DNA from: Sphingomonas sp. G-3-2-10
Lineage (GTDB): Bacteria > Pseudomonadota > Alphaproteobacteria > Sphingomonadales > Sphingomonadaceae
Assembly: GCF_012927115.1 (NCBI RefSeq)
Contig: NZ_JABBFY010000001.1
Coordinates: forward strand, 2,480,001-2,544,000
DNA length: 64,000 nucleotides
Direction of reading: 5' to 3'
The notes under the pieces were generated by a model. That model was given only the letters and a program-made list of their open reading frames with translations, was not told where the DNA came from and searched no databases. Below are positions 1 through 7,876 of the stretch, piece by piece; position 1 is the first letter of the stretch; each line of letters starts with the position of its first letter. The position numbers and the translations under genes were made by a program.

Positions 1-513
1 AACCCCAATCGCTGGAAGGGCTATTCCGGCGACATCTGGGGTTGGACCGCGTCGGACGGGCCCGGCGGATTCAACGGACTCAGCGTCAACGGCATCGAGC
101 GCCGGTTCCAGGGTTATTCGGCGCGTGGCGTGAGTCCGAAGCGTGTGGTCGATGACGGCACCATCGTGCCGACCGCCGCAGGCGGATCGATCCCCTTCGC
201 GCCTGAGGTCACCATTCCCGCGCTGATGGCGATGAAGGCGTTGTACGGCGACCGGCTCTACACCCGCTACGGGTTCAAAGATGCGTTCAACCCCAGCTTC
301 ACCTTCACCGGGCAGAACAGCCGCAGCGGCACTGTCGACGCCACATCCGGGTGGGTGGCGAAAGACCATCTCGGCATCGATCAGGGGCCGATCCTCGTCA
401 TGCTGGAGAACCATCGCAGCGGACTGGTGTGGCGGACGATGCGCAAGAATCCGCACGTCCGCACCGGGCTGAAGCGGCTCGGCTTCACCGGCGGGTGGCT
501 CGAACGGCGCTAG
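1..513 (+). CDS. Glucoamylase-family protein, C-terminal fragment (5' end outside window)
   Basis: The reading frame is open from the first base and ends at TAG 511-513, giving the last 170 residues. The stretches NPNRWKGYSGDIWGWTASDG, YGFKDAFNPSF and IDQGPILVMLENHRSGLVWR resemble the C-terminal (alpha/alpha)6 domain of the putative glucoamylase family (PF10091/COG5368), whose members act on alpha- or beta-glucans. The conserved acidic residues of the family around D-Q-G-P and E-N are present. Position directly upstream of a GH31 alpha-glucosidase and a sugar symporter on the same strand suggests one operon for glucan or glucoside breakdown. The N-terminus, and so any export signal, is not visible. 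Substrate cannot be read from this fragment. Confidence 0.8.
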   Translation, partial: NPNRWKGYSGDIWGWTASDGPGGFNGLSVNGIERRFQGYSARGVSPKRVVDDGTIVPTAAGGSIPFAPEVTIPALMAMKALYGDRLYTRYGFKDAFNPSFTFTGQNSRSGTVDATSGWVAKDHLGIDQGPILVMLENHRSGLVWRTMRKNPHVRTGLKRLGFTGGWLERR

Positions 514-564
514 GCCCGCAGCAGCAGCCCTTCATCGCGAACGTAATCGGAAGAGGAACCCGCC

Positions 565-2949
565 ATGCGCATCGTCCGGACCCTCTTGCTCCTGCTCGCC
601 GGGCTGATCGCCGCGCCCTTCGCCGCCGCGCAGCAGCTGACCGCGCGAGACGATGGCGCCGAGGCGCGCAAGGGCGAAACGGTGGTCCGGGTCACCGCAC
701 TCACCGACTCCATCCTGCGCGTGCGGATCGCGCGCGACGGCCGGTTTGGCGAAGATGCGAGCTGGGCCGTGTCGGCGCAGACGCGCAAGCGCCGCGCCGC
801 GATCACGCCCGTCGCCGGCGGCTTCACCACTTCGGCGCTCCGTGTCCGCATCGATCCTGAAACGCTGCGCCTGTCGGTAACGGACCCGGACGGCAAGCCG
901 ATCACCAGCGACGCCGCGGATCCCGTCCGGCTCACCGGACGCGGTTTCGAACTCCGCAAGGCGCTGCCGGCGGGGGAGCACCTCTACGGCCTCGGCGACA
1001 AGACCGGCCCCTATGACCGGCGCGGCGCTTCCTATGTGAACTGGGCGACCGACGCATTCGGCTTCAGCGCGACCAGCGACCCGATCTACAAATCCATTCC
1101 CTTCTACATCTCGGTCGGCGGCCCGGGGGGCAGCTATGGCGTGTTCCTCGACAATAGCTGGCGCAGCTGGTTCGATCTCGGACAGCGCGAGACCGGCGTG
1201 CTGGCGATGGGCGCCCCCGATGGCCCGATCGACTATTACATCATCGCCGGGCCCAGCACCGCCGAGGTGGTGCGCCGCTACACCGATCTCACCGGCAAGG
1301 CGCCGCTGGTCCCGCGCTGGGCGCTCGGATACCAGCAATCGCGCTGGAGCTTCATGAACGATGGCGAGGTCCGTTCGATCGCGGGCCGGCTGCGCGGGGA
1401 TCGCGTGCCGGTCGACGTGATCTGGCTCGACATCGATTTCCAGGATCGCAACCGCCCGTTCACGGTCGATACCAAGGCCTTTCCCGACCTGAAGAAGCTG
1501 GCGGGCGACATGAACGCGACGGGCATCCGGCTGGTCGCGATCACCGATCTCCACGTCGCGGCCCTGCCCGATCAGGGCTATGCCCCCTATGACAGCGGCC
1601 TGAAGGGCGATCATTTCGTCCGCAACGCCGATGGCAGCCTCTATGTCGCGCCGGTCTGGCCGGGGGCATCGGTATTTCCCGACTTCACGCGCGAAGCCAC
1701 ACGCCGCTGGTGGGGCGGCCTGTTCGGCGAGCTGCTCGATGCCGGGATCGCCGGCATCTGGGCCGACATGAACGAGCCCGCGGTGTTCAATACGCCGACC
1801 AAGACGATGCCGCTCGACGTCCGTCACCGGATCGAAGGAGACGATTTCGCCCCGCGCGAAGCCAACCATGCCGAGGCTCACAACATCTATGGCATGATGA
1901 ACGTACGCGCGACGTTCGAGGGGCTTCAGCGGCTTCGTCCGAAACTGCGCCCGTTCGTGATGACCCGCGCCTCCTATGCCGGCGGACAGCGCTATTCGGC
2001 CACCTGGACCGGGGACAATAGTTCGACCTGGGATCATCTGAAGCTGTCGGTTCAGCAGACCGTGCATCTCGGTCTGTCGGGCTTCTCCTACACTGCCGTC
2101 GATATCGGCGGCTTTACCGGCGGACCGAGCCCGGAACTGCTGACCCGATGGTATCAGATCGGCGCGTTCACGCCGATCTTCCGCGTCCATGCTTCCAAGG
2201 GGACACCCCGCACCGAGCCCTGGGTCGACGGCCCCGAGCATCTCGCGATCCGCCGCCGCTTCATCGAAACACGCTACCGCCTGATGCCCTATTTTTATGC
2301 AGTGGCCGAGGAGAATGCGCGGACGGGCGACCCGATTCTGCGCCCGGTCTTCTACGACTATCCCGACGCGCTGACTGCGCCGTGCGACCAGTCGATGGCG
2401 TTCACCCTCGGCCGCAGCCTGCTAATCGCCGCATCGCCCAAGCCCGAATCGCCGCAGGGTTACGACATCTGCCTGCCCAAGGGCGGCTGGTTCGATTACT
2501 GGACCGGCCTGCCGGTCGAAGGCGAGCGCCAGCGCGAGACGCCGCAGCTCGATCGGCTGCCGGTCTATGTCCGCGCGGGCACGATCCTGCCACGCCAGCC
2601 GCTCGTCCAGAGCACTGCGGAAATCCCGCAGGGCCCGCTCGAACTGCACGTCTATCCGGGCGAAGGGTGCATGGGCGCGCTCTACTGGGACGATGGCGTC
2701 AGCGTGAACAGCGCCTTCCTTCGGCAGACGATTCGGTGCAGCGTCACCTCCACCGGCCTCGAGATCGAGTTCGGTACGCGCGAAGGGGCGTTCCGGCCGT
2801 GGTGGAAGGAGATCCGCGTGACGGTGCACGGATGGGAAGGGCAAGGCCGCGTCAGGGGCGTGGCGGTCACCGCCGACGCTGCGGCGCGGACCCTCGACTT
2901 CACCTTGCCTGATCAGCCGCGCGCCGGGCGGATCGCGATCACGCGATGA
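565..2949 (+). CDS. Secreted GH31 alpha-glucosidase
   Basis: This 794-residue protein begins with a classical signal peptide ending near AAAQQ and then shows the GH31 architecture: an N-terminal beta-sandwich, the TIM barrel and C-terminal beta domains. The nucleophile motif WADMNEP is at about residues 399-405 (D401) and the acid/base Asp is in WTGDNSS (about D484). GH31 enzymes with this length hydrolyse terminal alpha-1,4 or alpha-1,6 glucosides; alpha-xylosidase activity cannot be excluded by eye. The ATG at 565 has GAGGAA at 553-558 upstream. Its stop codon overlaps the start of the next gene (ATGA), so it is translationally coupled to the symporter. Confidence 0.9.
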   Translation: MRIVRTLLLLLAGLIAAPFAAAQQLTARDDGAEARKGETVVRVTALTDSILRVRIARDGRFGEDASWAVSAQTRKRRAAITPVAGGFTTSALRVRIDPETLRLSVTDPDGKPITSDAADPVRLTGRGFELRKALPAGEHLYGLGDKTGPYDRRGASYVNWATDAFGFSATSDPIYKSIPFYISVGGPGGSYGVFLDNSWRSWFDLGQRETGVLAMGAPDGPIDYYIIAGPSTAEVVRRYTDLTGKAPLVPRWALGYQQSRWSFMNDGEVRSIAGRLRGDRVPVDVIWLDIDFQDRNRPFTVDTKAFPDLKKLAGDMNATGIRLVAITDLHVAALPDQGYAPYDSGLKGDHFVRNADGSLYVAPVWPGASVFPDFTREATRRWWGGLFGELLDAGIAGIWADMNEPAVFNTPTKTMPLDVRHRIEGDDFAPREANHAEAHNIYGMMNVRATFEGLQRLRPKLRPFVMTRASYAGGQRYSATWTGDNSSTWDHLKLSVQQTVHLGLSGFSYTAVDIGGFTGGPSPELLTRWYQIGAFTPIFRVHASKGTPRTEPWVDGPEHLAIRRRFIETRYRLMPYFYAVAEENARTGDPILRPVFYDYPDALTAPCDQSMAFTLGRSLLIAASPKPESPQGYDICLPKGGWFDYWTGLPVEGERQRETPQLDRLPVYVRAGTILPRQPLVQSTAEIPQGPLELHVYPGEGCMGALYWDDGVSVNSAFLRQTIRCSVTSTGLEIEFGTREGAFRPWWKEIRVTVHGWEGQGRVRGVAVTADAAARTLDFTLPDQPRAGRIAITR

Positions 2950-4304
2950 TCGCACGCCTGCGCCAGGCGCCGCCGCGCGCACGGTTGCTGCTCTTCGCCT
3001 TCGGGGACTTCGCGTTCAATCTCTACTGGCAGAGCATCATGCTCTTCCTGCTGTTCTACTACACCGAGGCGCTCGACCTTCCGGTGGCGACCGCGGCGAT
3101 GATCTACACCGTCGCGTCGATCTGGGACGGCATCGCCAATTTCATTGCCGGCGCGATTACCGACCGGAAGGTGCCCGGACGCGGCTATGGCCGGGTGCTG
3201 ATCCTTGGCAGCGTGCCGCTGGGCCTCGCCTGCGTGCTCACCTATCTGCCGCCGCCGCTGGCGGGCGCCTGGGGCATCGCTTTCGTGGTGATCGGTCACT
3301 TGCTGTTCCGCAGCGCCTATGCGGCGATCAACGTGCCCTATCTGGCGATGAGCGCGCGGATCAGCCTCGACAGCCGCGACCGCGCATTCGTCGCGGGCAT
3401 GCGGATGCTGTTCGGCACGATGGCCTGGGTGCTGGTCGCGCGCGGCACCGTGCCGATCGGCACCTGGCTCAGCGGCGGCGGCGTTTCCGCGCAGGCCTAT
3501 CTCGGCGCGGCGGTCGTCTTCGCGATCGTCGCCACGGCGATCCTGTTGCTGGTGGGCGCGACCTATCGCGAAGAACAGGTGCCCACGCCCGCCGTGCCGC
3601 CTTCGATCATGAGAAGCCTGCGCAGCCTGCTCGCCAACCGCGCCTTTGTGACGCTCAACCTCGCGATGATGGCGATGATCTGCGCGGTCACCTTGCTCAA
3701 CAAATCGGTACTCTATTACTTCAAATATTTCCTCGACGACGCGACTGCCGGACAATCGGCGCTGGCGTGGATGGGGCTGGTCAGCGGCGCGGCGGTGCCG
3801 TTGTGGATGGCGGTCCAGCGGGTGGCCGGCACGCGCAGCGTGTGGTTCTTCGCCGCCGGCCTGTGCATGGCGGGCCTCACGCTGTTCATGCTCGTCCGCA
3901 TCGATCGCGTCGAGACGATGCAGCTGTTCCTCGTCGCGATGCAGGCGCTGATCGTCGGGCTGCACTTCGTCTTCTGGGCGATGTTGCCCAACACCATCGA
4001 ATATGGCGAGCAGGTGACCGGGCTGCGCGTCGAAGGCGCCGTGTTCGGCCTCGCATCCCTGCTTCAGCGCGTCGCGATCGGACTTGCCACCACGGTGCTT
4101 GGCCTCGGCTTCGACGCTTCGGGCTTCGTCTCGAATGTCGCGCAGAGCGAAGCGACGCTGACCGGGATGCGCTGGACGATCGCCGCGGTGCCGCTCGCCT
4201 TCTTCGCCATTTCCTGCTTCCTGATGCTGCTCAACCCCCTGGGCAAGGGCGCGCACGCGAAGATCGTGCGCGACCTGCAGGGCGAAGGGCGCGACCCGGC
4301 CTAG
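2946..4304 (+). CDS. GPH-family sugar:cation symporter (MFS superfamily)
   Basis: The 452-residue product is a polytopic membrane protein with about 12 hydrophobic segments. The beginning, with FGDFAFNLYWQSIMLFLLFYYTEALD, followed by WDGIANFIAGAITDR and a central YLAMSARISLDSRDRA segment, matches the glycoside-pentoside-hexuronide:cation symporter family (melibiose/xyloside permease type). It very likely imports the sugar released by the upstream glucosidases. The start codon overlaps the GH31 stop by 4 bases. The gene runs tail-to-tail into the GH3 gene: the stops share CTAG at 4301-4304, leaving no intergenic terminator. The exact sugar and coupling ion are inference. Confidence 0.85.
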   Translation: MIARLRQAPPRARLLLFAFGDFAFNLYWQSIMLFLLFYYTEALDLPVATAAMIYTVASIWDGIANFIAGAITDRKVPGRGYGRVLILGSVPLGLACVLTYLPPPLAGAWGIAFVVIGHLLFRSAYAAINVPYLAMSARISLDSRDRAFVAGMRMLFGTMAWVLVARGTVPIGTWLSGGGVSAQAYLGAAVVFAIVATAILLLVGATYREEQVPTPAVPPSIMRSLRSLLANRAFVTLNLAMMAMICAVTLLNKSVLYYFKYFLDDATAGQSALAWMGLVSGAAVPLWMAVQRVAGTRSVWFFAAGLCMAGLTLFMLVRIDRVETMQLFLVAMQALIVGLHFVFWAMLPNTIEYGEQVTGLRVEGAVFGLASLLQRVAIGLATTVLGLGFDASGFVSNVAQSEATLTGMRWTIAAVPLAFFAISCFLMLLNPLGKGAHAKIVRDLQGEGRDPA

Positions 4305-6592
4305 CTTGCCTGAAGCTCGAACCGGGCATGGACGCCCGGCGCTTCGGCCGAAGGCGCGATCCAGACGTCGAACGTGCCGGGCTCGACGGTCGGCTTGTTC
4401 TCGCGGCCGATGAACAGCAATTGCTCGCGCGTCAGCTTGAAGGTCACCCGTTCCGATGCGCCGGGCGCGAGCCGGACGGTGCGATAGGCCTTCAGTTCGC
4501 GCACCGGGCGCGTCACGCTGGCGGTGCGATCGCGGATATAGAGCTGAACGACTTCCTCGGCGGTGCGGCTTCCCTTGTTGGTCACCAGCGCCGAGACGCC
4601 GATCTCGCCGTTCCAGCCCAGCGTAGCGGGCGCCGACAGCTCCGAATAAGCGATGTCGCCATAGGTCAGGCCGTGGCCGAACGGATAGAGCGCCGAGTTG
4701 GGAATTTCGCGCCACCGCGCCTTGTAGGGCTCGAGCTTGTCGTCGCTCGGATTGGGGCGGCCGGTCGGCTTGTGATCATAATGATAGGGCTGCTGGCCCG
4801 GGCGGCGCGGGAAGCTGCATGGCAGGCGTGCCGAGGGCCCGAAATCGCCGAACAATATGTCGGCGATCGCGTGGCCGCTCTCCGAGCCGAGAAACCAGGT
4901 GACGAGGATCGCCGGCGCCTTGGCTACCGCGCCCTCGAGCGCCAGCGCGCGGCCGTTGCGGAGCACGACTACCACCGGCTTGCCGGTCGCGGCCACTGCC
5001 TCGGCCAGCGCCTGTTGCGGCGCCGGGACGACGATCTCGGTGCGCGACTGCGCTTCGCCCGACATGCGCTCGCCCTCGCCGATCGAGAGCAGGACGATGT
5101 CGGCCCCCTGCGCCGCGGCCACCGCCGCTTCGATCCCGCCGGGAATCGCTTCCTCGATCCCCGAGCCCGGGGTGATGCTCACCAGAGCGGGATCGGCCAC
5201 GGCGGCTTTGATGCCGGTGGCGAGATCGACCGCGAGCTTGTTGTCGCCATAGACGACCCAGCCGCCATTGAGATCGTGCGGGCCGGCCGCGAACGGGCCG
5301 ATGATCGCGATCTTCCGGCCCGATTTGGGCAGGGGCAGCAGTGCGCCGTCATTCTTGAGCAGGACGATCGACTTGCGGCCAGATTCGCGCGCCAGCGCGA
5401 GCGCGGGCCTGGTGCGCGAGCGCGCCTTTTCGCGCTTCACGTCGATGCGGCGGAACGGATCGTCGAACAGGCCGAGCAGCGCCTTGGTCGCCAGCACCTT
5501 GCGTACCGATTCGTCGAGCCGCGCCATCGGCACCTCGCCCGCCTCGACCAGGTCGGGCAGATGCTGGCGGTAGAAGCCGCTCTGCATGCTCATGTCGACC
5601 CCGGCGAGGAAAGCGAGCTTGGTGGCGTCACGCGCATCGGCGGCAAAGCCGTGCGCGATCATCTCCTCGTCGCCGGTATAGTCGGAAACGACAAAGCCCT
5701 CGAAGCCCCATTCGTCCCGCAGCAGCGTGCGCAGCAGCCATTCATTGCCGGTGGCCGGAACGCCCGAAAGCTCGTTGAACGACGCCATCGTCGTGATCGC
5801 CCCGGCATCGAACGCGACACGGAACGGCGGCAGATAGACTTCGCGCAACGTGCGCTCGGAAATATCGACGGTGTTGTAATCGAGCCCCGCCTCGGCGGCG
5901 CCATAGGCCGCGAAGTGCTTGGCGCAGGCCAGCATCGCATCATTTGCCTTCAGGTCCTTGCCCTGGAAGCCGCGGACGCGCGCCGCCGCGATCAGTTCGC
6001 CCAGCAGTACATCCTCGCCGGCGCCTTCCATCGTGCGGCCCCAGCGCTGGTCACGCGCGATGTCGACCATCGGCGCGAAGGTCCAGTCGATGCCGCATGC
6101 CGCGGCTTCGTACGACGCCATCCGGGCGGTGCGCTCCATCATGTCGAGATCGAAACTCGCCGCTTCGCCCAGCGGGATTGGAAAGATGGTGCGATGGCCG
6201 TGGATGATATCCGCGGCGAAGATCAGGGGAATCTTGAGGCGGCTCTGCGTCATCGCCGCGGTCTGCATCCGCCGCGCCATCTCCGCGCCGTTGCCGTTGA
6301 ACACGCCGGTCAACTGCATCTTGCGGACTTCTTCGAGCTGCCCTTCGAAATTCGGGCCGCGCGAAGCCGGATTGAGGGAGGGCGCCGCGCTGCCGCCCCA
6401 TGCCGCAGCCATCAGGCTCAACTGCCCCGCCTTTTCGGCGACGGTCATCTGCGCAATCAGCGGATCGATGAACGCGGGCACGGGAAGCCGGGTCGCGGAC
6501 TGGAGCATCGCCCGCGCCGGGCTTGCCGCCCAGGCCGCGATCGCGCCTGCTCCGAGCAGCGCCGCCCGTCGCGAGATCCTGGTGTCGAGCAT
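4301..6592 (-). CDS. Tat-exported GH3 beta-glucosidase (BglX-like)
   Basis: The 763-residue product is a GH3 glycosidase with the three expected domains: a TIM-barrel with KHFAAYG, the catalytic Asp in VSDYTGD (about D304), the alpha/beta sandwich, and a C-terminal fibronectin-III-like domain ending in FDVWIAPS. I chose the ATG at 6592 because GGAGGGG lies just upstream and it places a twin-arginine-like SRRAALLGAG signal at the N-terminus; the frame is open 17 codons further up. Family members cleave terminal beta-glucosyl residues in the periplasm. It is divergent from the LacI gene, and the operator between them suggests control by that repressor. Confidence 0.9.
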   Translation of the reverse strand: MLDTRISRRAALLGAGAIAAWAASPARAMLQSATRLPVPAFIDPLIAQMTVAEKAGQLSLMAAAWGGSAAPSLNPASRGPNFEGQLEEVRKMQLTGVFNGNGAEMARRMQTAAMTQSRLKIPLIFAADIIHGHRTIFPIPLGEAASFDLDMMERTARMASYEAAACGIDWTFAPMVDIARDQRWGRTMEGAGEDVLLGELIAAARVRGFQGKDLKANDAMLACAKHFAAYGAAEAGLDYNTVDISERTLREVYLPPFRVAFDAGAITTMASFNELSGVPATGNEWLLRTLLRDEWGFEGFVVSDYTGDEEMIAHGFAADARDATKLAFLAGVDMSMQSGFYRQHLPDLVEAGEVPMARLDESVRKVLATKALLGLFDDPFRRIDVKREKARSRTRPALALARESGRKSIVLLKNDGALLPLPKSGRKIAIIGPFAAGPHDLNGGWVVYGDNKLAVDLATGIKAAVADPALVSITPGSGIEEAIPGGIEAAVAAAQGADIVLLSIGEGERMSGEAQSRTEIVVPAPQQALAEAVAATGKPVVVVLRNGRALALEGAVAKAPAILVTWFLGSESGHAIADILFGDFGPSARLPCSFPRRPGQQPYHYDHKPTGRPNPSDDKLEPYKARWREIPNSALYPFGHGLTYGDIAYSELSAPATLGWNGEIGVSALVTNKGSRTAEEVVQLYIRDRTASVTRPVRELKAYRTVRLAPGASERVTFKLTREQLLFIGRENKPTVEPGTFDVWIAPSAEAPGVHARFELQAS

Positions 6593-6677
6593 TGCTTCCC
6601 CTCCTGCGCCCGCGCCCGGCGCGGAAAATGGCGTTCGTATCATTTTTTGTCGGGCGACTGCCCGGTAAGCCTTGTCC

Positions 6678-6689
6678 GTAACCGGTTAC
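6678..6689. promoter_or_regulatory. LacI-type operator, GTAACCGGTTAC
   Basis: A perfect 12-base palindrome with a central CG, the usual form of LacI-family operators, sits between the divergent GH3 and lacI-like genes, 85 bases from the GH3 start and 81 from the LacI start. It is well placed to control both promoters, so auto-regulation and sugar-relieved repression of the GH3 gene are the likely uses. Binding is inferred, not shown. Confidence 0.65.
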
Positions 6690-6770
6690 ATAGACTTTTG
6701 GCGATGGGCATTGCAATCAACGATTGGGTGCGAAGCAAAGGACCATGCTCATAATCAGGACCAACTACTG

Positions 6771-7766
6771 ATGGCCGAGGCGACAATTCGTGACGTTGCG
6801 CGCCGCGCCGCGGTTTCGGTCGCGTCGGTGTCGCGGGCGCTCAACGGTATCGAGAATGTCAGGCCCCAGACGCGCGACCGGATCATGGCCGCCGTCGCCG
6901 AACTCGGTTACGTCCCCCATGCCGGCGCGCGCAGCCTCAGTCTCGCGCGGGCGCATGCCATTGGCGTCGTATTACCCGACCTGCATGGCGAGTTCTTCTC
7001 CGAATGCGTCCGCGGCATGGATCGCGAGGCGAACCGGCGCGGCTATATGCTGCTCCTGTCGAATATGCATGACGATGGGGAACAGACGACGCTGGCGATG
7101 CGCGCGATGCGCGGCCGGGTCGATGGGCTGGTGGTGATGGCGCCGCATATCGAGCATGACGCGCTGGCGCGAACGCTGCCTGCGGCGATTCCCTCGGTGC
7201 TGATCAACTGCTCCGGCGAGTTCGAGGCGCGCCCGATGATCCGCCTCGATAATCGCGCCAGCGCGGGCGCGATGGTCGATCATCTCGTCGCGAACGGCTA
7301 TCGCGCGATCGTCCATGTCGCGGGGCCCGAGGGCAATGTCGACGCGCGCGAACGTGCCGAGGGCTTTCGCGAGGCGATGCGCAGGCACGGCCGCGAACCC
7401 CGGATCATCGTCGGCGACTTCAGCGAAGAGGCGGGCGAAGCCGCCGCCGCTGCGATCCTCGCGGACGCCGCGCCATGCGACGCCGTCTTTGCCGCGAACG
7501 ACATGATGGCGATCGGCTGCCTCCATGCGCTGCGCAGCGCCGGCAAGCGCGTTCCCGAGGACCTTGCCGTGGCCGGCTTCGATGATGTCCCGCTGGCGCG
7601 CTATCTCTCCCTCACCACGATGCGCGTGCGGCTGGCCGAACTCGGCGAACGCGCGGTCGCATTGCTGGTGGATCTGATCGAGCACAAGCCGACGCGGGTC
7701 ACGAAGGAAGTCCTGACCCCGGAACTGGTGGCGCGCGCGACGACGAACGCCCGGGCCCTCGCCTAG
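6771..7766 (+). CDS. LacI-family transcriptional regulator
   Basis: The 331-residue protein opens with the LacI helix-turn-helix: TIRDVARRAAVSVASVSRALNG, followed by the hinge region VGYVPHAGARSLS-type sequence and a periplasmic-binding-protein-like sugar-sensing domain (ending ARATTNARALA). The ATG at 6771 was preferred over an in-frame start 33 codons upstream because it begins directly before the DNA-binding domain and has AGGA about 11 bases upstream; the longer form would overlap the operator. It is divergent from the GH3 gene and adjacent to the glucan-use operon, so it probably represses these genes until the sugar appears. The effector is unknown. Confidence 0.9.
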   Translation: MAEATIRDVARRAAVSVASVSRALNGIENVRPQTRDRIMAAVAELGYVPHAGARSLSLARAHAIGVVLPDLHGEFFSECVRGMDREANRRGYMLLLSNMHDDGEQTTLAMRAMRGRVDGLVVMAPHIEHDALARTLPAAIPSVLINCSGEFEARPMIRLDNRASAGAMVDHLVANGYRAIVHVAGPEGNVDARERAEGFREAMRRHGREPRIIVGDFSEEAGEAAAAAILADAAPCDAVFAANDMMAIGCLHALRSAGKRVPEDLAVAGFDDVPLARYLSLTTMRVRLAELGERAVALLVDLIEHKPTRVTKEVLTPELVARATTNARALA

Positions 7767-7876
7767 CGCGCGGTTCGGCCCGTTCTGCCAGAGCGGCAAT
7801 TCGCTCGAGCCGGCAGATATGCCGTCCCTCGTCCCGGCGAGCCCGCCGGCGATCCCACGCCGGCGAGGATCCCAGC

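Noticed and set aside
532..2241. 569-residue open frame on the minus strand
   Set aside because: Shadow of the GH31 gene: Arg/Gly/Ala-rich, no fold motif, while the plus-strand frame has clear catalytic motifs.
2913..4715. 600-residue minus-strand frame across the symporter
   Set aside because: Its translation is His/Gln/Arg-rich without family features and it crosses two convergent genes; a GC-rich antisense artefact.
3767..6754. 995-residue plus-strand frame opposite the GH3 gene
   Set aside because: Antisense to a well-supported GH3 enzyme; no recognisable domain.
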